Below are positions 23,892 through 32,809 of a stretch of 64,000 bases of DNA, piece after piece. The DNA lies in the NCBI GenBank assembly GCA_963713355.1, contig CAVQLK010000006.1, positions 186,001 to 250,000 of the forward strand, in the 5' to 3' direction. The DNA is from FEN-1219 sp963713355 (lineage in GTDB: Bacteria; Pseudomonadota; Gammaproteobacteria; Steroidobacterales; Rariloculaceae). Under the pieces are notes generated by a model. The model saw nothing but the letters and a program-made list of their open reading frames with translations. It was not told the DNA's origin and did not search any database. The position numbers and the translations under genes are program-made. Each line of letters opens with the position of its first letter. The stretch's first letter is position 1.

Positions 23892-25179
23892 CGTCGCTGG
23901 CCAAGTCGGCGAGGATCTGTCCGTCGTAACGATGCATCACGAGCGCGGCAACGAACGACAGCGCGGCACAGCCGATCATGTAGAACGCCGCAGTGGCGGG
24001 GACGCCGGTATTACGCGCCAACAATGCCGCGACGACGGGCGCGAGCCCGCTGAAGAACGTGAAGGCGAGGTTGAACGACAGCGCGACGCCCGAGAAGCGG
24101 ATCCGCGTCGGGAAGAGATCGGCGGCGATCGCGATCACGGTGCCGGCGCAGATCGCGCCGACGACTCCCACGATCGCGAACAGCGCGAGCAAGCTCACGC
24201 TGTGTTCCTGAGCGGCGCGAAAGAACGGCCACGCGAGCAGGATCAATAGCGCCGTCCCCGTCAGCGCGAGCGCTTTGCGCGAGACGCGATCGCTGAGCCA
24301 CGCGAAGGACAAGAGCCCGAACGACATGATGATCAGCGCGACGTTCTGCGCTTCGATCGCGCGCACGGCCTCGTAGCCCATCGTCTGCGGCAGAAAAGCC
24401 GGCATTGCGAACAGCAGACCGTTGAAGCCGGCCGTCACGGCGAGGATCGCAACGCCGACGATGACCGCGACCGGGTACTTGCGAATGACCTCCGCGAGCG
24501 GCACTGCCGAGGCGCCGGCGACGGCGCGGATACGCGCGAACTCGCGGCTCTCTTCGAGCTTGAGGCGCAGCACGAAGCTGACGAGTCCGAGCGCGCCGCC
24601 GACCAAAAAGCCGATGCGCCAACCCCAGTCCTGGATCTGCTCGACGGTCAGCGTCTCATGCACGACGAGATTCAGAAGCGCCGCGAGCGCAACGCCCGTG
24701 TTGACGCAGAAGAATACGACGCCGACCGAGAAACCCGAGCGGCGCGGCGCAGTCTCGACGACGTACGCGATCGCGCCCGGCAGCTCCCCGCCCAAGCAGA
24801 AGCCCTGCACGATGCGCAGCAGCACGAGCAATATCGACGCCCCGATGCCCCACTGCGCGTAGGTCGGTAGCAGCCCGATCCCGGCCGTCGCTGCCGACAT
24901 CGCGAGAATCGTGATGATGAGCACGCGGCGCCGGCCGAGGCGATCGCCGATGTGGCTGAAGAAGATGCCGCCGAGCGGCCGCGCGAAGTAACCGACGGCG
25001 AACACGCTGAACGAGACGATCAGCGACACCATCTCGTCGTCGTTCGGGAAGAAATTCAGCCCGATGTATCTCGCGAACTGGCTGTAGACGACGAAGTCGT
25101 AGAACTCGAGCGCGCCGCCCAGGCTCGCGAGCAAAATCAGGCGCCAGTCCGCGCGCGACAGCGCTGCCGGCTGCTGCAT
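23878..25179 (-). CDS. MFS transporter, metabolite:H+ symporter (MHS) type
   Basis: A 433-residue twelve-helix transporter. SLGGALEFYDFVVY in helix 1, FARPLGGIFFSHIGDRLGRRRVLIITILAMSAAT in the helix 2-3 loop and GFCLGGELPGAIAYVVE are characteristic of the ProP/KgtP/ShiA group. It would import an organic acid, osmolyte or aromatic acid with protons; the substrate is not predictable by eye. It is transcribed alone, convergent with the DUF6152 gene. The ATG at 25179 follows a reasonable ribosome site (GGGAGGAAAT on the coding strand). Confidence 0.85.
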   Translation of the reverse strand: MQQPAALSRADWRLILLASLGGALEFYDFVVYSQFARYIGLNFFPNDDEMVSLIVSFSVFAVGYFARPLGGIFFSHIGDRLGRRRVLIITILAMSAATAGIGLLPTYAQWGIGASILLVLLRIVQGFCLGGELPGAIAYVVETAPRRSGFSVGVVFFCVNTGVALAALLNLVVHETLTVEQIQDWGWRIGFLVGGALGLVSFVLRLKLEESREFARIRAVAGASAVPLAEVIRKYPVAVIVGVAILAVTAGFNGLLFAMPAFLPQTMGYEAVRAIEAQNVALIIMSFGLLSFAWLSDRVSRKALALTGTALLILLAWPFFRAAQEHSVSLLALFAIVGVVGAICAGTVIAIAADLFPTRIRFSGVALSFNLAFTFFSGLAPVVAALLARNTGVPATAAFYMIGCAALSFVAALVMHRYDGQILADLASDGRPA

Positions 25180-25283
25180 CGAGATTTCCTCCCACCGATA
25201 GGCCGGGGCAGTATCGGCGGCGCGATTGCCGCGCGCAATCGCGGCGCGGTAGAGTCGCCGGAGACCACGAGGAGATTTCGCTA

Positions 25284-25978
25284 ATGAAGATTGTAAGCAC
25301 GCTGCCGTCAGCGACGGTGCTCGCGCTGCTGCTCGCGGCCTGTGAGCCCACTAACCAAGAGGGCGCGAACGCGCCACAACCCCTTCATCGGGCGGCGCGG
25401 CAGCCGTGCAGAAGCTTGCGCCCTTGCCGGGCAAGGTGAACGTGCCGCCCGCATTGACCGACGTGACGACGGTGCGGCTCGCGACGACGGCCGGCGAGGT
25501 CGTCATCGAGGTGTACCCGCAGGCCGCGCCTAATGCGGCGAAGCGGTTCGTCGAGCTCGTGCGCTCGGGCTTCTACGACGAAACGCCCGTATCGCGAGTC
25601 GTGCCGGGCTTCGTCGCGCAGTTCGGTATCAACTGGCGCGATCCGCACAAAGCGTGGGACGACCGGCCGTTCAACGACGACCCGAGCTTGTTCGCGCTCG
25701 ATCGCGGCACGCTGGCGTTCGCGAAAGCGGGGCCGAATACGAATGCGACGCAAGTGTTCATCAACTATCGCGAGAACAATCGTCTCGCGGACCCGGAGTT
25801 CAACTTCTCGGCGTTCGGCAAAGTCATCGAGGGCATGGACATCGTCGACAAGTTCGTGCAGGTCGGCGACCCCAGCGGCGGGCTCGATCAGGCCCGGCTT
25901 TGGGCCGATGGCGGTGCGTACCTCGAGTCGCTGCCCATCAAGCCGACGATGATCGAGAAGGCCACCGTCGAGGAGTAG
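25284..25978 (+). pseudogene. Lipoprotein cyclophilin-type peptidyl-prolyl isomerase with a frameshift
   Basis: From the ATG at 25284 (ribosome site GAGGAG) the frame gives a lipoprotein signal with lipobox LLAAC (Cys20). It then leaves frame at a C4 run (25380-25383) and stops soon after. One extra C restores a continuous protein of 231 residues in which the signal leads into a cyclophilin domain (from about residue 60: VRLATTAGEVVIEVYPQAAPNAAKRFVEL, VPGFVAQFG, AKAGPNTNATQVFIN, FSAFGKVIEGMDIVDKF). As written, the isomerase domain could only start internally (GTG at 25406) and would stay cytoplasmic. Intact, it would be an envelope-anchored PPIase. Error or real mutation cannot be told apart here. 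Confidence 0.8.
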
Positions 25979-26014
25979 CGGCGTTTCGTTCGACGGATAA
26001 CCCGCGAACACGGG

Positions 26015-26656
26015 TCACCGACGCGAGTCGATGACCTCGATGTCGATGCGGCGAAACTCGACGGCGCTCGTTTCGCTCTGTATGCCGACGTAGCCAGCGA
26101 CGTCGGAGAGGCCCGACGCCCTCGTCAGTGGCGCGCCGTTGAGCTCCACCGTGAGCTCCGTGCCCGCGACTTCGATCTCGAGCAGCTGCCACTCGCCGGT
26201 TCCCGTGAACGCCGCTCGAACGGCGTCTCGGTCGAGCGTCGTTTCGCCAGGCGGCATCCCGTGGCGAAACAGGCCGCCGACGGGCGGCAGCTGACTACCG
26301 GCGAGCGGATTCAGCAGCTGAACCTGATAGCTGCGATTGGGCCAGCCGCGCGCGAAAGCGCCGTCGGGCAGGGCGCGGAAGAACACGCCGCTGTCGGCGT
26401 TGTCGGTCAGGAACCTGAGCTCGACGCGCAGCCGAAAATCGCGCACGAGCCCCGGAAAGCGCAGCCAACCTTCCGGCCCGTCGGCGCGCAGCACGCCGCC
26501 TTCGATCGTGAACGCGCCGCCGTTCTCGATCGTCGCTTGGCCGAGCGTGCCGTCGAACAGCGGCGTGAATCCCGGTGGAGCTTGCGCAGTGGTGCACGCG
26601 GCCGCCGCGAGCAACAGTACGGCGAGGGAACATGTCGGCGAAGCCGGCGGAGTCAT
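26015..26656 (-). CDS. DUF1080 (3-keto-disaccharide hydrolase-like) lipoprotein
   Basis: A 213-residue protein with a lipoprotein signal (AVLLLAAAACTT, Cys about residue 21) and a concanavalin-like DUF1080 domain: GFTPLFDGT, WLRFPGLVRDFRLRVELRFLTDNADSGVFFRA, SYQVQLLNP, GEWQLLEIEVAGTELTVELNG and GYVGIQSETSAVEFRRIDI are all family segments. Members hydrolyse 3-keto-glycosides or bind carbohydrates. It lies convergent with the cyclophilin gene and divergent from the alpha/beta hydrolase gene. Likely an outer- or inner-membrane-anchored glycan-processing protein. Confidence 0.85.
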   Translation of the reverse strand: MTPPASPTCSLAVLLLAAAACTTAQAPPGFTPLFDGTLGQATIENGGAFTIEGGVLRADGPEGWLRFPGLVRDFRLRVELRFLTDNADSGVFFRALPDGAFARGWPNRSYQVQLLNPLAGSQLPPVGGLFRHGMPPGETTLDRDAVRAAFTGTGEWQLLEIEVAGTELTVELNGAPLTRASGLSDVAGYVGIQSETSAVEFRRIDIEVIDSRR

Positions 26657-26727
26657 TTCGTCAGCGACTCGAAGCGAGTGAGGGCGACGTATAAGCTACC
26701 TGACTTCACAGCAGAGTGGGGCGGCCA

Positions 26728-27783
26728 ATGAAATCTCACGGCATGAGGCTCGTTGCTTGGCTCGGCGTCGCGATGGCCTGCGGATCGACGGCCGCGCTGC
26801 AAGCGCAACGGTCGAACGGCCCGCTGACGATCGCAAGCCAGGGCAGCTTCTTCGTCGGCGGCGAGAAGAAGGAACTGCCGCGGCCGCCTGCCGGGACACC
26901 CGGTGCCGCGTTCGGCGGCGGCGAGATCATGGTTCACCAGATGTACGTGCAGTATCAGCTCCCCGTGCGCGGCGAGCGGCACGTGCCCGTCGTCATGGTT
27001 CACGGCTGCTGCTTGAGCAGCAAGACGTGGGAGACGACGCCGGACGGACGCATGGGGTGGGACGAGTATTTCCTGCGGCAGGACCGCGGCGTCTATCTCG
27101 CGGACCAAGTGTCGCGCGCGCGATCGGGTTTCGATTCGACGGTGATCGCGGCTGTGAAGAGCGGGGCGCAACCGCCGTCGGCGCTGCCCGACGTGCTCGC
27201 GGCGAGCCATCAGGTCGCGTGGACGGTGTTCCGGTTCGGACCGCGCTTCGGCGAAGCGTTTCCGGGCGGCCAATTCCCCATCGAGGCCGTCGACGAGCTC
27301 TACAAGCAGATGATCCCCGACCTGAACGCGCTGTTGCCGACGCCGAATCCCACCTGGACGAACCTCTCCGCGCTCGCGAAGCAGCTCGACGGTGCGGTGC
27401 TGATGGGGCACTCCGAGAGCGGCTTCTTCCCCGAGCAGGCCGCATTGATCGACGCATCGGGCATCCGCGGCATGATCTCGATCGAGCAGCCGTGCCCCGA
27501 GCTCAACGAAGCGGAAATCGCGAAGCTCGCGCCGATTCCGACGCTGATGGTATTCGGCGACTATCTCGACGCCGTGCCGGGCTCGTTCGTGAACTGGCAA
27601 ACTTCGGCCGATTCATGCCAAACGTTCGTCGACAAGGTGAATGCTTCCGGCGGCGACGCCACGATGATGCACTTGCCCAAGCTCGGGATCCGCGGCAACA
27701 GCCACATGCTGATGCAGGACAAGAACAGCGACGAGATTGCCGCGCTCGTCATCGACTGGATCGACGAGCACGTCGAGCGTTGA
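26728..27783 (+). CDS. Secreted alpha/beta hydrolase
   Basis: A 351-residue protein with an N-terminal signal (about 1-25). The hydrolase fold is marked by VMVHGCC (oxyanion region) and the nucleophile elbow LMGHSESGFFP (S229). A late segment with NSHMLMQDKNSDEIA supplies the likely catalytic His, and an Asp is likely in MVFGDYLD. I chose ATG 26728 over 26716 because it begins the signal peptide. Substrate may be an ester or carbohydrate ester. It is monocistronic, divergent from the DUF1080 gene by 71 bases. Confidence 0.82.
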   Translation: MKSHGMRLVAWLGVAMACGSTAALQAQRSNGPLTIASQGSFFVGGEKKELPRPPAGTPGAAFGGGEIMVHQMYVQYQLPVRGERHVPVVMVHGCCLSSKTWETTPDGRMGWDEYFLRQDRGVYLADQVSRARSGFDSTVIAAVKSGAQPPSALPDVLAASHQVAWTVFRFGPRFGEAFPGGQFPIEAVDELYKQMIPDLNALLPTPNPTWTNLSALAKQLDGAVLMGHSESGFFPEQAALIDASGIRGMISIEQPCPELNEAEIAKLAPIPTLMVFGDYLDAVPGSFVNWQTSADSCQTFVDKVNASGGDATMMHLPKLGIRGNSHMLMQDKNSDEIAALVIDWIDEHVER

Positions 27784-27793
27784 GAGCCGCGCC

Positions 27794-29050
27794 TCAGATG
27801 CCGACGAACGGAAATTCGACCTCGGGCTTCAGACCGCTGACGATGCGCGCGACGCTCTTGCCGGAGCCGCAGGCGTGCGTCCAGCCGAGCGTGCCATGGC
27901 CCGTGTTCAGATACAGGTTCGGCAGCTTCGAGCGGCCGACGATCGGCACGTTCGACGGCGTGGCCGGGCGCAGACCCGTCCAGAACTGCGCTCGCTCGGC
28001 GTCGCCGGCGCCGGGGAATAGCTCCTCGGTGCGCCGCACGATCGCCTCGCAGCGCACGCGGTTCAAGTCGCGGTCGTAGCCGTTGAGCTCCGCGGTGCCC
28101 GCGATGCGCAGCTTGTCGCCGAGCCGCGAGAACACGATCTTGTGCTCGTCGTCGGTCAGCGAGACTTGGAATGCGCGCGCCGCGTCGCGCACGGGCATCG
28201 TCACCGAGTAGCCTTTCGCGGGATAGATCGGCAGCCTGATTCCGAGCGGCCGCACGTAGAGCGGGCTCCAGCTCCCCATCGCGAGCACGTAAGCGTCAGC
28301 CTGCAGGAATTGAAAGCGGCCTTCGGCGTCGGTCGCTTCGACGTGGTCGAGCTTGCCTGCCGCGGCACGCAGAGCCGTGACGGTGTGGCTCATGAGGAAC
28401 CGCACGCCGTCCGCTTGGCAGTGCTCGACGAGCTCGCGGGCGAAGCGGTTGGCGTCGCCCGACTCGTCTTGCGCCGTGTACGTCGCGCCCGCGAGCTTCG
28501 GTGCGACGTGGCGCAGCGCCGGTTCGATCGCCAGGGCTTCGTCCACCGTGATCAAGCGCCGGTCGCAGCCCAAGGCGCGCATTTGCGCGGCCGGCTCTTC
28601 GGCAGCCGCGAGCTCCGCAGCGCTCGTGTAGAAGTGCAGGATGCCTTGCGTGCGCTGGTCGTAATCGATACCGATGTCGCGGCGCAGCTGCTGCAGCATC
28701 TCGCGGCTGTACGTGCCGAGCCGCACGATGCTCTCGATGTTGCGGCGCGTGCGCGCGGGCGTGCATTCTCGCAAGAACGCGAGCGTCCACAGCCATTGAC
28801 GCAGGTCGGCGCGCACGCGAAACAGCAACGGCGCGTCTTCCTTCGTCATCCACTTGAGCACTTTCAGCGGCGCACTGGGGTTCGCCCATGGCTCCGCGTG
28901 GCTCACGGAAATCTGCCCGCCGTTCGCGAAGCTCGTCTCGGCGGCCGGCGTCGCCTGGCGGTCGACGACCGTGACGTCGTGGCCCTGCTGGCGCAGGAAG
29001 TACGCGGAGGTGACTCCGAGCAGGCCGGCACCGAGGACCATCACGTTCAC
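27794..29050 (-). CDS. dadA: D-amino acid dehydrogenase small subunit-like
   Basis: A 418-residue FAD protein of the DadA family that oxidises D-amino acids to keto acids and feeds electrons to the respiratory chain. MVLGAGLLGVTSAYFLRQQGHDVTVVDR is the FAD site. SFANGGQISVSHAEPWANPSAP is a very strong DadA signature. LNTGHGTLGWTHACGSG near the C-terminus closes the flavin site. No alanine racemase (dadX) is adjacent. It is 20 bases downstream of ychF on the same strand and could be read through from it. Confidence 0.9.
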   Translation of the reverse strand: MNVMVLGAGLLGVTSAYFLRQQGHDVTVVDRQATPAAETSFANGGQISVSHAEPWANPSAPLKVLKWMTKEDAPLLFRVRADLRQWLWTLAFLRECTPARTRRNIESIVRLGTYSREMLQQLRRDIGIDYDQRTQGILHFYTSAAELAAAEEPAAQMRALGCDRRLITVDEALAIEPALRHVAPKLAGATYTAQDESGDANRFARELVEHCQADGVRFLMSHTVTALRAAAGKLDHVEATDAEGRFQFLQADAYVLAMGSWSPLYVRPLGIRLPIYPAKGYSVTMPVRDAARAFQVSLTDDEHKIVFSRLGDKLRIAGTAELNGYDRDLNRVRCEAIVRRTEELFPGAGDAERAQFWTGLRPATPSNVPIVGRSKLPNLYLNTGHGTLGWTHACGSGKSVARIVSGLKPEVEFPFVGI

Positions 29051-29070
29051 CGCGACGACTCCTTGAAGCG

Positions 29071-30162
29071 CTAGACGTTGAACCTGAAATGAATCACGTC
29101 GCCTTCCTGCACGACATAGGTCTTGCCCTCGAGCCGTAGCTCGCCGGCCTCGCGCGCCCCTTGCTCGCCGCGGCGCGCGATGTATTGGTCGTAGCCGATG
29201 ACCTCGGCGCGAATGAACCCGCGCTCGAAGTCCGTGTGGATCGCGCCCGCGGCTTGCGGCGCCGTCGCGTCGCGCTTCACGGTCCAGGCGCGCACTTCTT
29301 TCGGGCCCGCGGTGTAGAAGGTCTTGAGCCCCAGCAGCTTGTAAGCCGAACGAATCACGCGGTTCAAGCCGGGCTCCGCTAGCCCCAGGCTCGCGAGGAA
29401 CTCGGCGCGCTCGCCGGGCGGCAGCTGCGCGAGCTCGGCCTCGATGGCCGCCGAGATGACGACGAGCTCTGCGCCTTGCTCGGCCGCGAGCTTGCGGACC
29501 GCCGCGACGAGCGGATTGTCCTCGGGCGAATCTTCGGCGACGTTCGCTATGTACATGACGGGCTTCGCCGTGATCAGGTGCAGGTCGTTCAGCACATCGA
29601 CCTCGTTCTCGCCGAGCCGGACGGTGCGCACGGGTTTGCCGTTCTCGAGCGCGGCGAGCAGCTTCTGCAGCGCGTCGCGGCGCGCGACGGCGGCTTTCTC
29701 GTTCGTCTTCGCGGCGCGCTCGGCGCGCTGATAGACCTTCTGCACGGTTTCGAGGTCCGCGAGCATGAGCTCGGTGTCGATGATCTCGATGTCGTGCAGC
29801 GGATTCACCTTGCCCGCGACGTGCACGATGTCGTCGTTCTCGAAGCAGCGCACGAGATGCGCGATGGCGTGCGTCTCGCGAATGTGCGCGAGGAACTGGT
29901 TGCCGAGCCCTTGGCCTTGCGACGCGCCTTCGACGAGACCCGCTATGTCTACGAACTCGACGACGGTCGGGATGACCTTCTCAGGCTTCACGATCTCGGC
30001 CAGCGCGTCGAGCTTCGGGTCCGGCACGGTGACGACGCCGACGTTCGGGTCGATCGTGCAGAACGGATAGTTCTCGGCGGGGATCTCCGACGCCGTGAGC
30101 GCGTTGAACAGCGTCGACTTGCCGACGTTCGGCAATCCGACGATGCCGCACTTGATGCCCAT
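29071..30162 (-). CDS. ychF: Redox-regulated ATPase YchF
   Basis: A 363-residue Obg-like P-loop protein. VGLPNVGKSTLFNALT is the G1 motif, FVDIAGLVEGASQGQGLGNQFLAHIRE covers G3, and the C-terminal TGS-like domain ends IHTDFERGFIRAEVIGYDQYI...EGDVIHFRFNV. Length matches E. coli YchF (363 residues). It binds ribosomes and prefers ATP; it participates in oxidative stress control. It sits two bases after pth, as in Pseudomonas and other gammaproteobacteria. Confidence 0.95.
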   Translation of the reverse strand: MGIKCGIVGLPNVGKSTLFNALTASEIPAENYPFCTIDPNVGVVTVPDPKLDALAEIVKPEKVIPTVVEFVDIAGLVEGASQGQGLGNQFLAHIRETHAIAHLVRCFENDDIVHVAGKVNPLHDIEIIDTELMLADLETVQKVYQRAERAAKTNEKAAVARRDALQKLLAALENGKPVRTVRLGENEVDVLNDLHLITAKPVMYIANVAEDSPEDNPLVAAVRKLAAEQGAELVVISAAIEAELAQLPPGERAEFLASLGLAEPGLNRVIRSAYKLLGLKTFYTAGPKEVRAWTVKRDATAPQAAGAIHTDFERGFIRAEVIGYDQYIARRGEQGAREAGELRLEGKTYVVQEGDVIHFRFNV

Positions 30163-30164
30163 GT

Positions 30165-30773
30165 CTATTCGTTCTCCGGTTTGCGCGTGTGTAAGCGATT
30201 CTTGGCGCGCTCGGCGCCTTGCTCGAGCATGACGGGCACGAGCGCGGCCGCTTCCTCGAGCTTTGCGCGCAGCGCGGCTTCCTCGCTACCGGCCGCGCGC
30301 TTCAGCACGTGGTCGATGACGTCCTTGCGGCCGCCGGCTTGCTCTTGGTCGCGCGGATGACCGATGCCGAAGCGCAAGCGCCAGAACGCGGTGCCGATGT
30401 GCTCGATGACGCTGCTCACGCCGTTGTGGCCGGCGCTGCCGCCGTCGAATCTGAGCTGGGCGCGGCCTGCGGCTAAGTCGAGCTCGTCGTAGGCGACGAG
30501 CACGTGCTCGGTCGGAAGCTTGTAGTAGTTGACGGCCGCGCCGACGGACTGGCCGCTCAGGTTCATGTAGGTCGTCGGCTTCAGCAAGCGAATACGGTGC
30601 CCTGCGATCGCGATCTCGGCGGTTTCGCCGTGCAGCTTACGCTCGCGCGAGAACGCGCCGCGATGCTCGCGCGCGAGCAAGTCGACGAACCAGAAGCCGG
30701 CGTTGTGACGCGTCGCTTCGTATTCGGGCCCCGGGTTTCCGAGGCCGACGATCAAGTCGATTGGCGTTCCCAT
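30165..30773 (-). CDS. pth: Peptidyl-tRNA hydrolase
   Basis: A 202-residue Pth that frees tRNA from stalled peptidyl-tRNA. Conserved blocks IVGLGNPGPEYEATRHNAGFWFVD (catalytic His in RHNAGF), KPTTYMNLSG, AYDELDLAAGRAQLRFDGGSAGHNG and WRLRFGIGHP are all visible. The upstream in-frame codon at 30812 would add 13 nonconserved residues and run toward the rplY terminator, so ATG 30773 is preferred. It lies between rplY and ychF in the conserved cluster. Confidence 0.95.
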   Translation of the reverse strand: MGTPIDLIVGLGNPGPEYEATRHNAGFWFVDLLAREHRGAFSRERKLHGETAEIAIAGHRIRLLKPTTYMNLSGQSVGAAVNYYKLPTEHVLVAYDELDLAAGRAQLRFDGGSAGHNGVSSVIEHIGTAFWRLRFGIGHPRDQEQAGGRKDVIDHVLKRAAGSEEAALRAKLEEAAALVPVMLEQGAERAKNRLHTRKPENE

Positions 30774-30816
30774 GTTCGGTGGTCGTCGAGCTCGGTTCGA
30801 ATGATTGCACAAACTG

Positions 30817-30840
30817 AAAAGCCGCCTTGCGGCGGCCTTT
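30817..30840 (-). terminator. Rho-independent terminator downstream of rplY
   Basis: On the minus strand the stem GCCGCC (30836-30831), loop GCAA and GGCGGC (30826-30821) are followed by TTTT (30820-30817). It lies 33 bases after the rplY stop and before pth, so pth-ychF probably have a separate promoter or depend on read-through. Confidence 0.75.
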
Positions 30841-30873
30841 CGTGTGTCGGCGAGAAAAAAGAGCCGGCTGCTC

Positions 30874-31647
30874 TTACTTCTTGCCTTCGGGTTTGCCGCC
30901 CTTCGCCTCGGGCTTGGCGCCGCCCTTGGCTTCGCCCTTCGCGGCGTCGCCGCCGGCGGCCGCCGCTTCGCCTTCCTTGCCAGGCTCGACCTGCGCCGTC
31001 GCGGGCACTTCGCCTGCGGGCGTCTCGGTCTCGACGGGGATGTCGATCTCCTCGGCGCGCGGCGGGTTGACCGCGACGACGGGATGGTCGTGGCCTCCGG
31101 CGAGCGCGACGAGCGTAACGCCCTCGGGCAGCTTGATATCCGAGAGGTGGTAGAGCTGGTTGAGCTCGAGGTTCGTGACGTCGAGCTCGAGGTACTCGGG
31201 CAAGTAGCGCGGCAAGCAGCGCACTTCGACGTCGGTCAGCAAGTGATCGACGACGCCGCCTTGGTCCTTGACGCCCTTGGCCTCGAGCTCGCCGAGGAAG
31301 TGAATCGGGACGGTCAGCGTGAGCTCGACGTCTTCGCGGACGCGTTGGAAGTCGAGGTGCATGATCAGCGGCCGCGCCGGATGACGCTCGACGCCTTTGA
31401 CGACGACCTGTTGCGACTTCGCGCCGATCTTGAGCGTCAAGATGCTCGTATAGAACGCTTCGCGGCTCATCTGATGACTGAGCGTGTTGTGATCGAGGAC
31501 GAGCGCTTCGGGCGCTTCACCGCCGCCGTACATGATGGCAGGGACTTTGCCGGCCTTGCGCAGGCGGCGGCTATCGGTGCGGCCGAGCTGCGGGCGTGGC
31601 TCGCCGGCCAATTCGAGTGCGGCTTTCGCGGCTTTCGCGGCTTTCAC
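30874..31647 (-). CDS. rplY: 50S ribosomal protein L25/general stress protein Ctc
   Basis: A 257-residue long-form (Ctc/TL5) L25 that binds 5S rRNA. The N-terminal L25 domain runs from about residue 15 (TDSRRLRKAGKVPAIMYGG, LKIGAKSQQVVVKGVERHPARPLIMHLDFQRV). A second beta domain follows, with VTNLELNQLYHLSDIKLPEGVTLVAL. The tail (about 205-257) is Ala/Gly/Lys/Glu-rich and low complexity. The start is a GTG with GGAGG ten bases upstream, and the first codons are a 9-bp repeat encoding Lys-Ala-Ala units. Sits between prs and pth as expected. Confidence 0.93.
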   Translation of the reverse strand: MKAAKAAKAALELAGEPRPQLGRTDSRRLRKAGKVPAIMYGGGEAPEALVLDHNTLSHQMSREAFYTSILTLKIGAKSQQVVVKGVERHPARPLIMHLDFQRVREDVELTLTVPIHFLGELEAKGVKDQGGVVDHLLTDVEVRCLPRYLPEYLELDVTNLELNQLYHLSDIKLPEGVTLVALAGGHDHPVVAVNPPRAEEIDIPVETETPAGEVPATAQVEPGKEGEAAAAGGDAAKGEAKGGAKPEAKGGKPEGKK

Positions 31648-31700
31648 GGGTGGGGTACCTCCAGGAAGCCGCGCATCTTAGCAGGCGGCCCGAGGCCCGG

Positions 31701-32654
31701 CTAGTCGAGATAGAGCGAGCTGACCGAGTCCGACTCGTTGATTCTGCGCAGGGTTTCGGCCAGCAGCTCGGCCACCGACAGCTGCCGGATCCGTGGACAG
31801 GCCCGGGCGGCCTCGTTCAAGGGGATCGTGTCCGTGACCACGATCTCGTCGAGCGCCGACGCCTTTATCCGCTCCACGGCAGGCCCGGACAGCACGGGGT
31901 GGGTGATGTAGGCCACCACGCGGACGGCCCCGCGCTGCTTCAATACTTCGGCCGCCTGGCACAGCGTGCCGGCCGTGTCGACCATGTCGTCGATCAGGAC
32001 GCAGGTATGGCCGGAGACCTCGCCGATGACGTTCATGACTTCGGCCTGGTTCGGCTGCGGGCGGCGTTTGTCGATGATCGCGAGACCCGCGTCGTCGAGT
32101 CGTTTGGCCAACGCTCGCGCGCGCTCGACGCCGCCGACGTCGGGTGATACGACGACCATGTTCTTGTACTTCTGCTTCCAGGCGTCGCCGAGCAGCACCG
32201 GCGAGGCGTAGACGTTGTCGACGGGAATGTCGAAAAACCCCGTGATCTGGTCGGCGTGGACGTCGACGAATAGCACACGGTCGATGCCGGCCGTCGCGAT
32301 GAGATTCGCAACGAGCTTCGCCGTGATCGGAACGCGCGCCGCGCGCCGCCGCCGGTCCTGCCGGCCGTAGCCGAAGTACGGGATCACGGCCGTCACGCGC
32401 GCGGCCGAAGCGCGCTGGCACGCGTCGGCCATGATCAGGAGCTCCATGAGGTTCTCGTTCACGGGCGGGCACGTCGGCTGCACGATGAAGACGTCGCGGC
32501 CGCGCACGTTCTCCATGATCTCGACGCTGATCTCACCGTCGCTGAACCGGCTGACGGTGATGCGGCCGAGCGATAGGCCCAAGTGAAATGCGATGTCGCG
32601 TGCGAGCGCGGGGTGAGCGCGCCCGGAAAAAACGGTCGTCGAGATCGGGTCCAA
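31701..32654 (-). CDS. prs: Ribose-phosphate pyrophosphokinase
   Basis: A 317-residue PRPP synthase that makes PRPP from ribose-5-phosphate and ATP for nucleotide, His and Trp synthesis. FSDGEISVEIMENVRGRDVFIVQPTCPPVNENLMELLIM, YFGYGRQDRR, VDVHADQITGFFDIPVDN and the PRPP loop VLIDDMVDTAGTL are all present. The start is a TTG. It is just downstream of the tRNA-Gln gene, a typical arrangement, but the usual ispE gene that should precede the tRNA is absent. Confidence 0.95.
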   Translation of the reverse strand: MDPISTTVFSGRAHPALARDIAFHLGLSLGRITVSRFSDGEISVEIMENVRGRDVFIVQPTCPPVNENLMELLIMADACQRASAARVTAVIPYFGYGRQDRRRRAARVPITAKLVANLIATAGIDRVLFVDVHADQITGFFDIPVDNVYASPVLLGDAWKQKYKNMVVVSPDVGGVERARALAKRLDDAGLAIIDKRRPQPNQAEVMNVIGEVSGHTCVLIDDMVDTAGTLCQAAEVLKQRGAVRVVAYITHPVLSGPAVERIKASALDEIVVTDTIPLNEAARACPRIRQLSVAELLAETLRRINESDSVSSLYLD

Positions 32655-32701
32655 CGGCGCGGCTCCTCGGTATCGTTCTCGTTATCGTTGTCGGGCTCGA
32701 T

Positions 32702-32776
32702 TGGCTGGGGCGGTAGGGATCGAACCTACGTATGACGGGATCAAAACCCGTTGCCTTACCGCTTGGCTACGCCCCA
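32702..32776 (-). tRNA. tRNA-Gln (anticodon TTG), CCA encoded
   Basis: The minus strand folds as a cloverleaf: acceptor stem TGGGGCG (32776-32770) with CGCCCCA (32712-32706). The anticodon stem is ACGGG/CCCGT with loop TTTTGAT (anticodon TTG). The T-stem is GTAGG/CCTAC with TTCGATC, followed by discriminator G and an encoded CCA (32704-32702). It resembles E. coli tRNA-Gln closely. Located between lolB and prs. Confidence 0.95.
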
Positions 32777-32809
32777 AGCCTATATTGTGATGGGCGCGTG
32801 CCCGTCCAT

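Noticed and set aside
25999..26016. Small inverted repeat ACCCG/CGGGT between cyclophilin and DUF1080 genes
   Set aside because: Only five pairs; too weak to call a terminator.
31617..31647. Tandem 9-bp repeats at the rplY start
   Set aside because: They encode Lys-Ala-Ala units inside the coding region, so they are explained by protein sequence rather than a separate repeat element.
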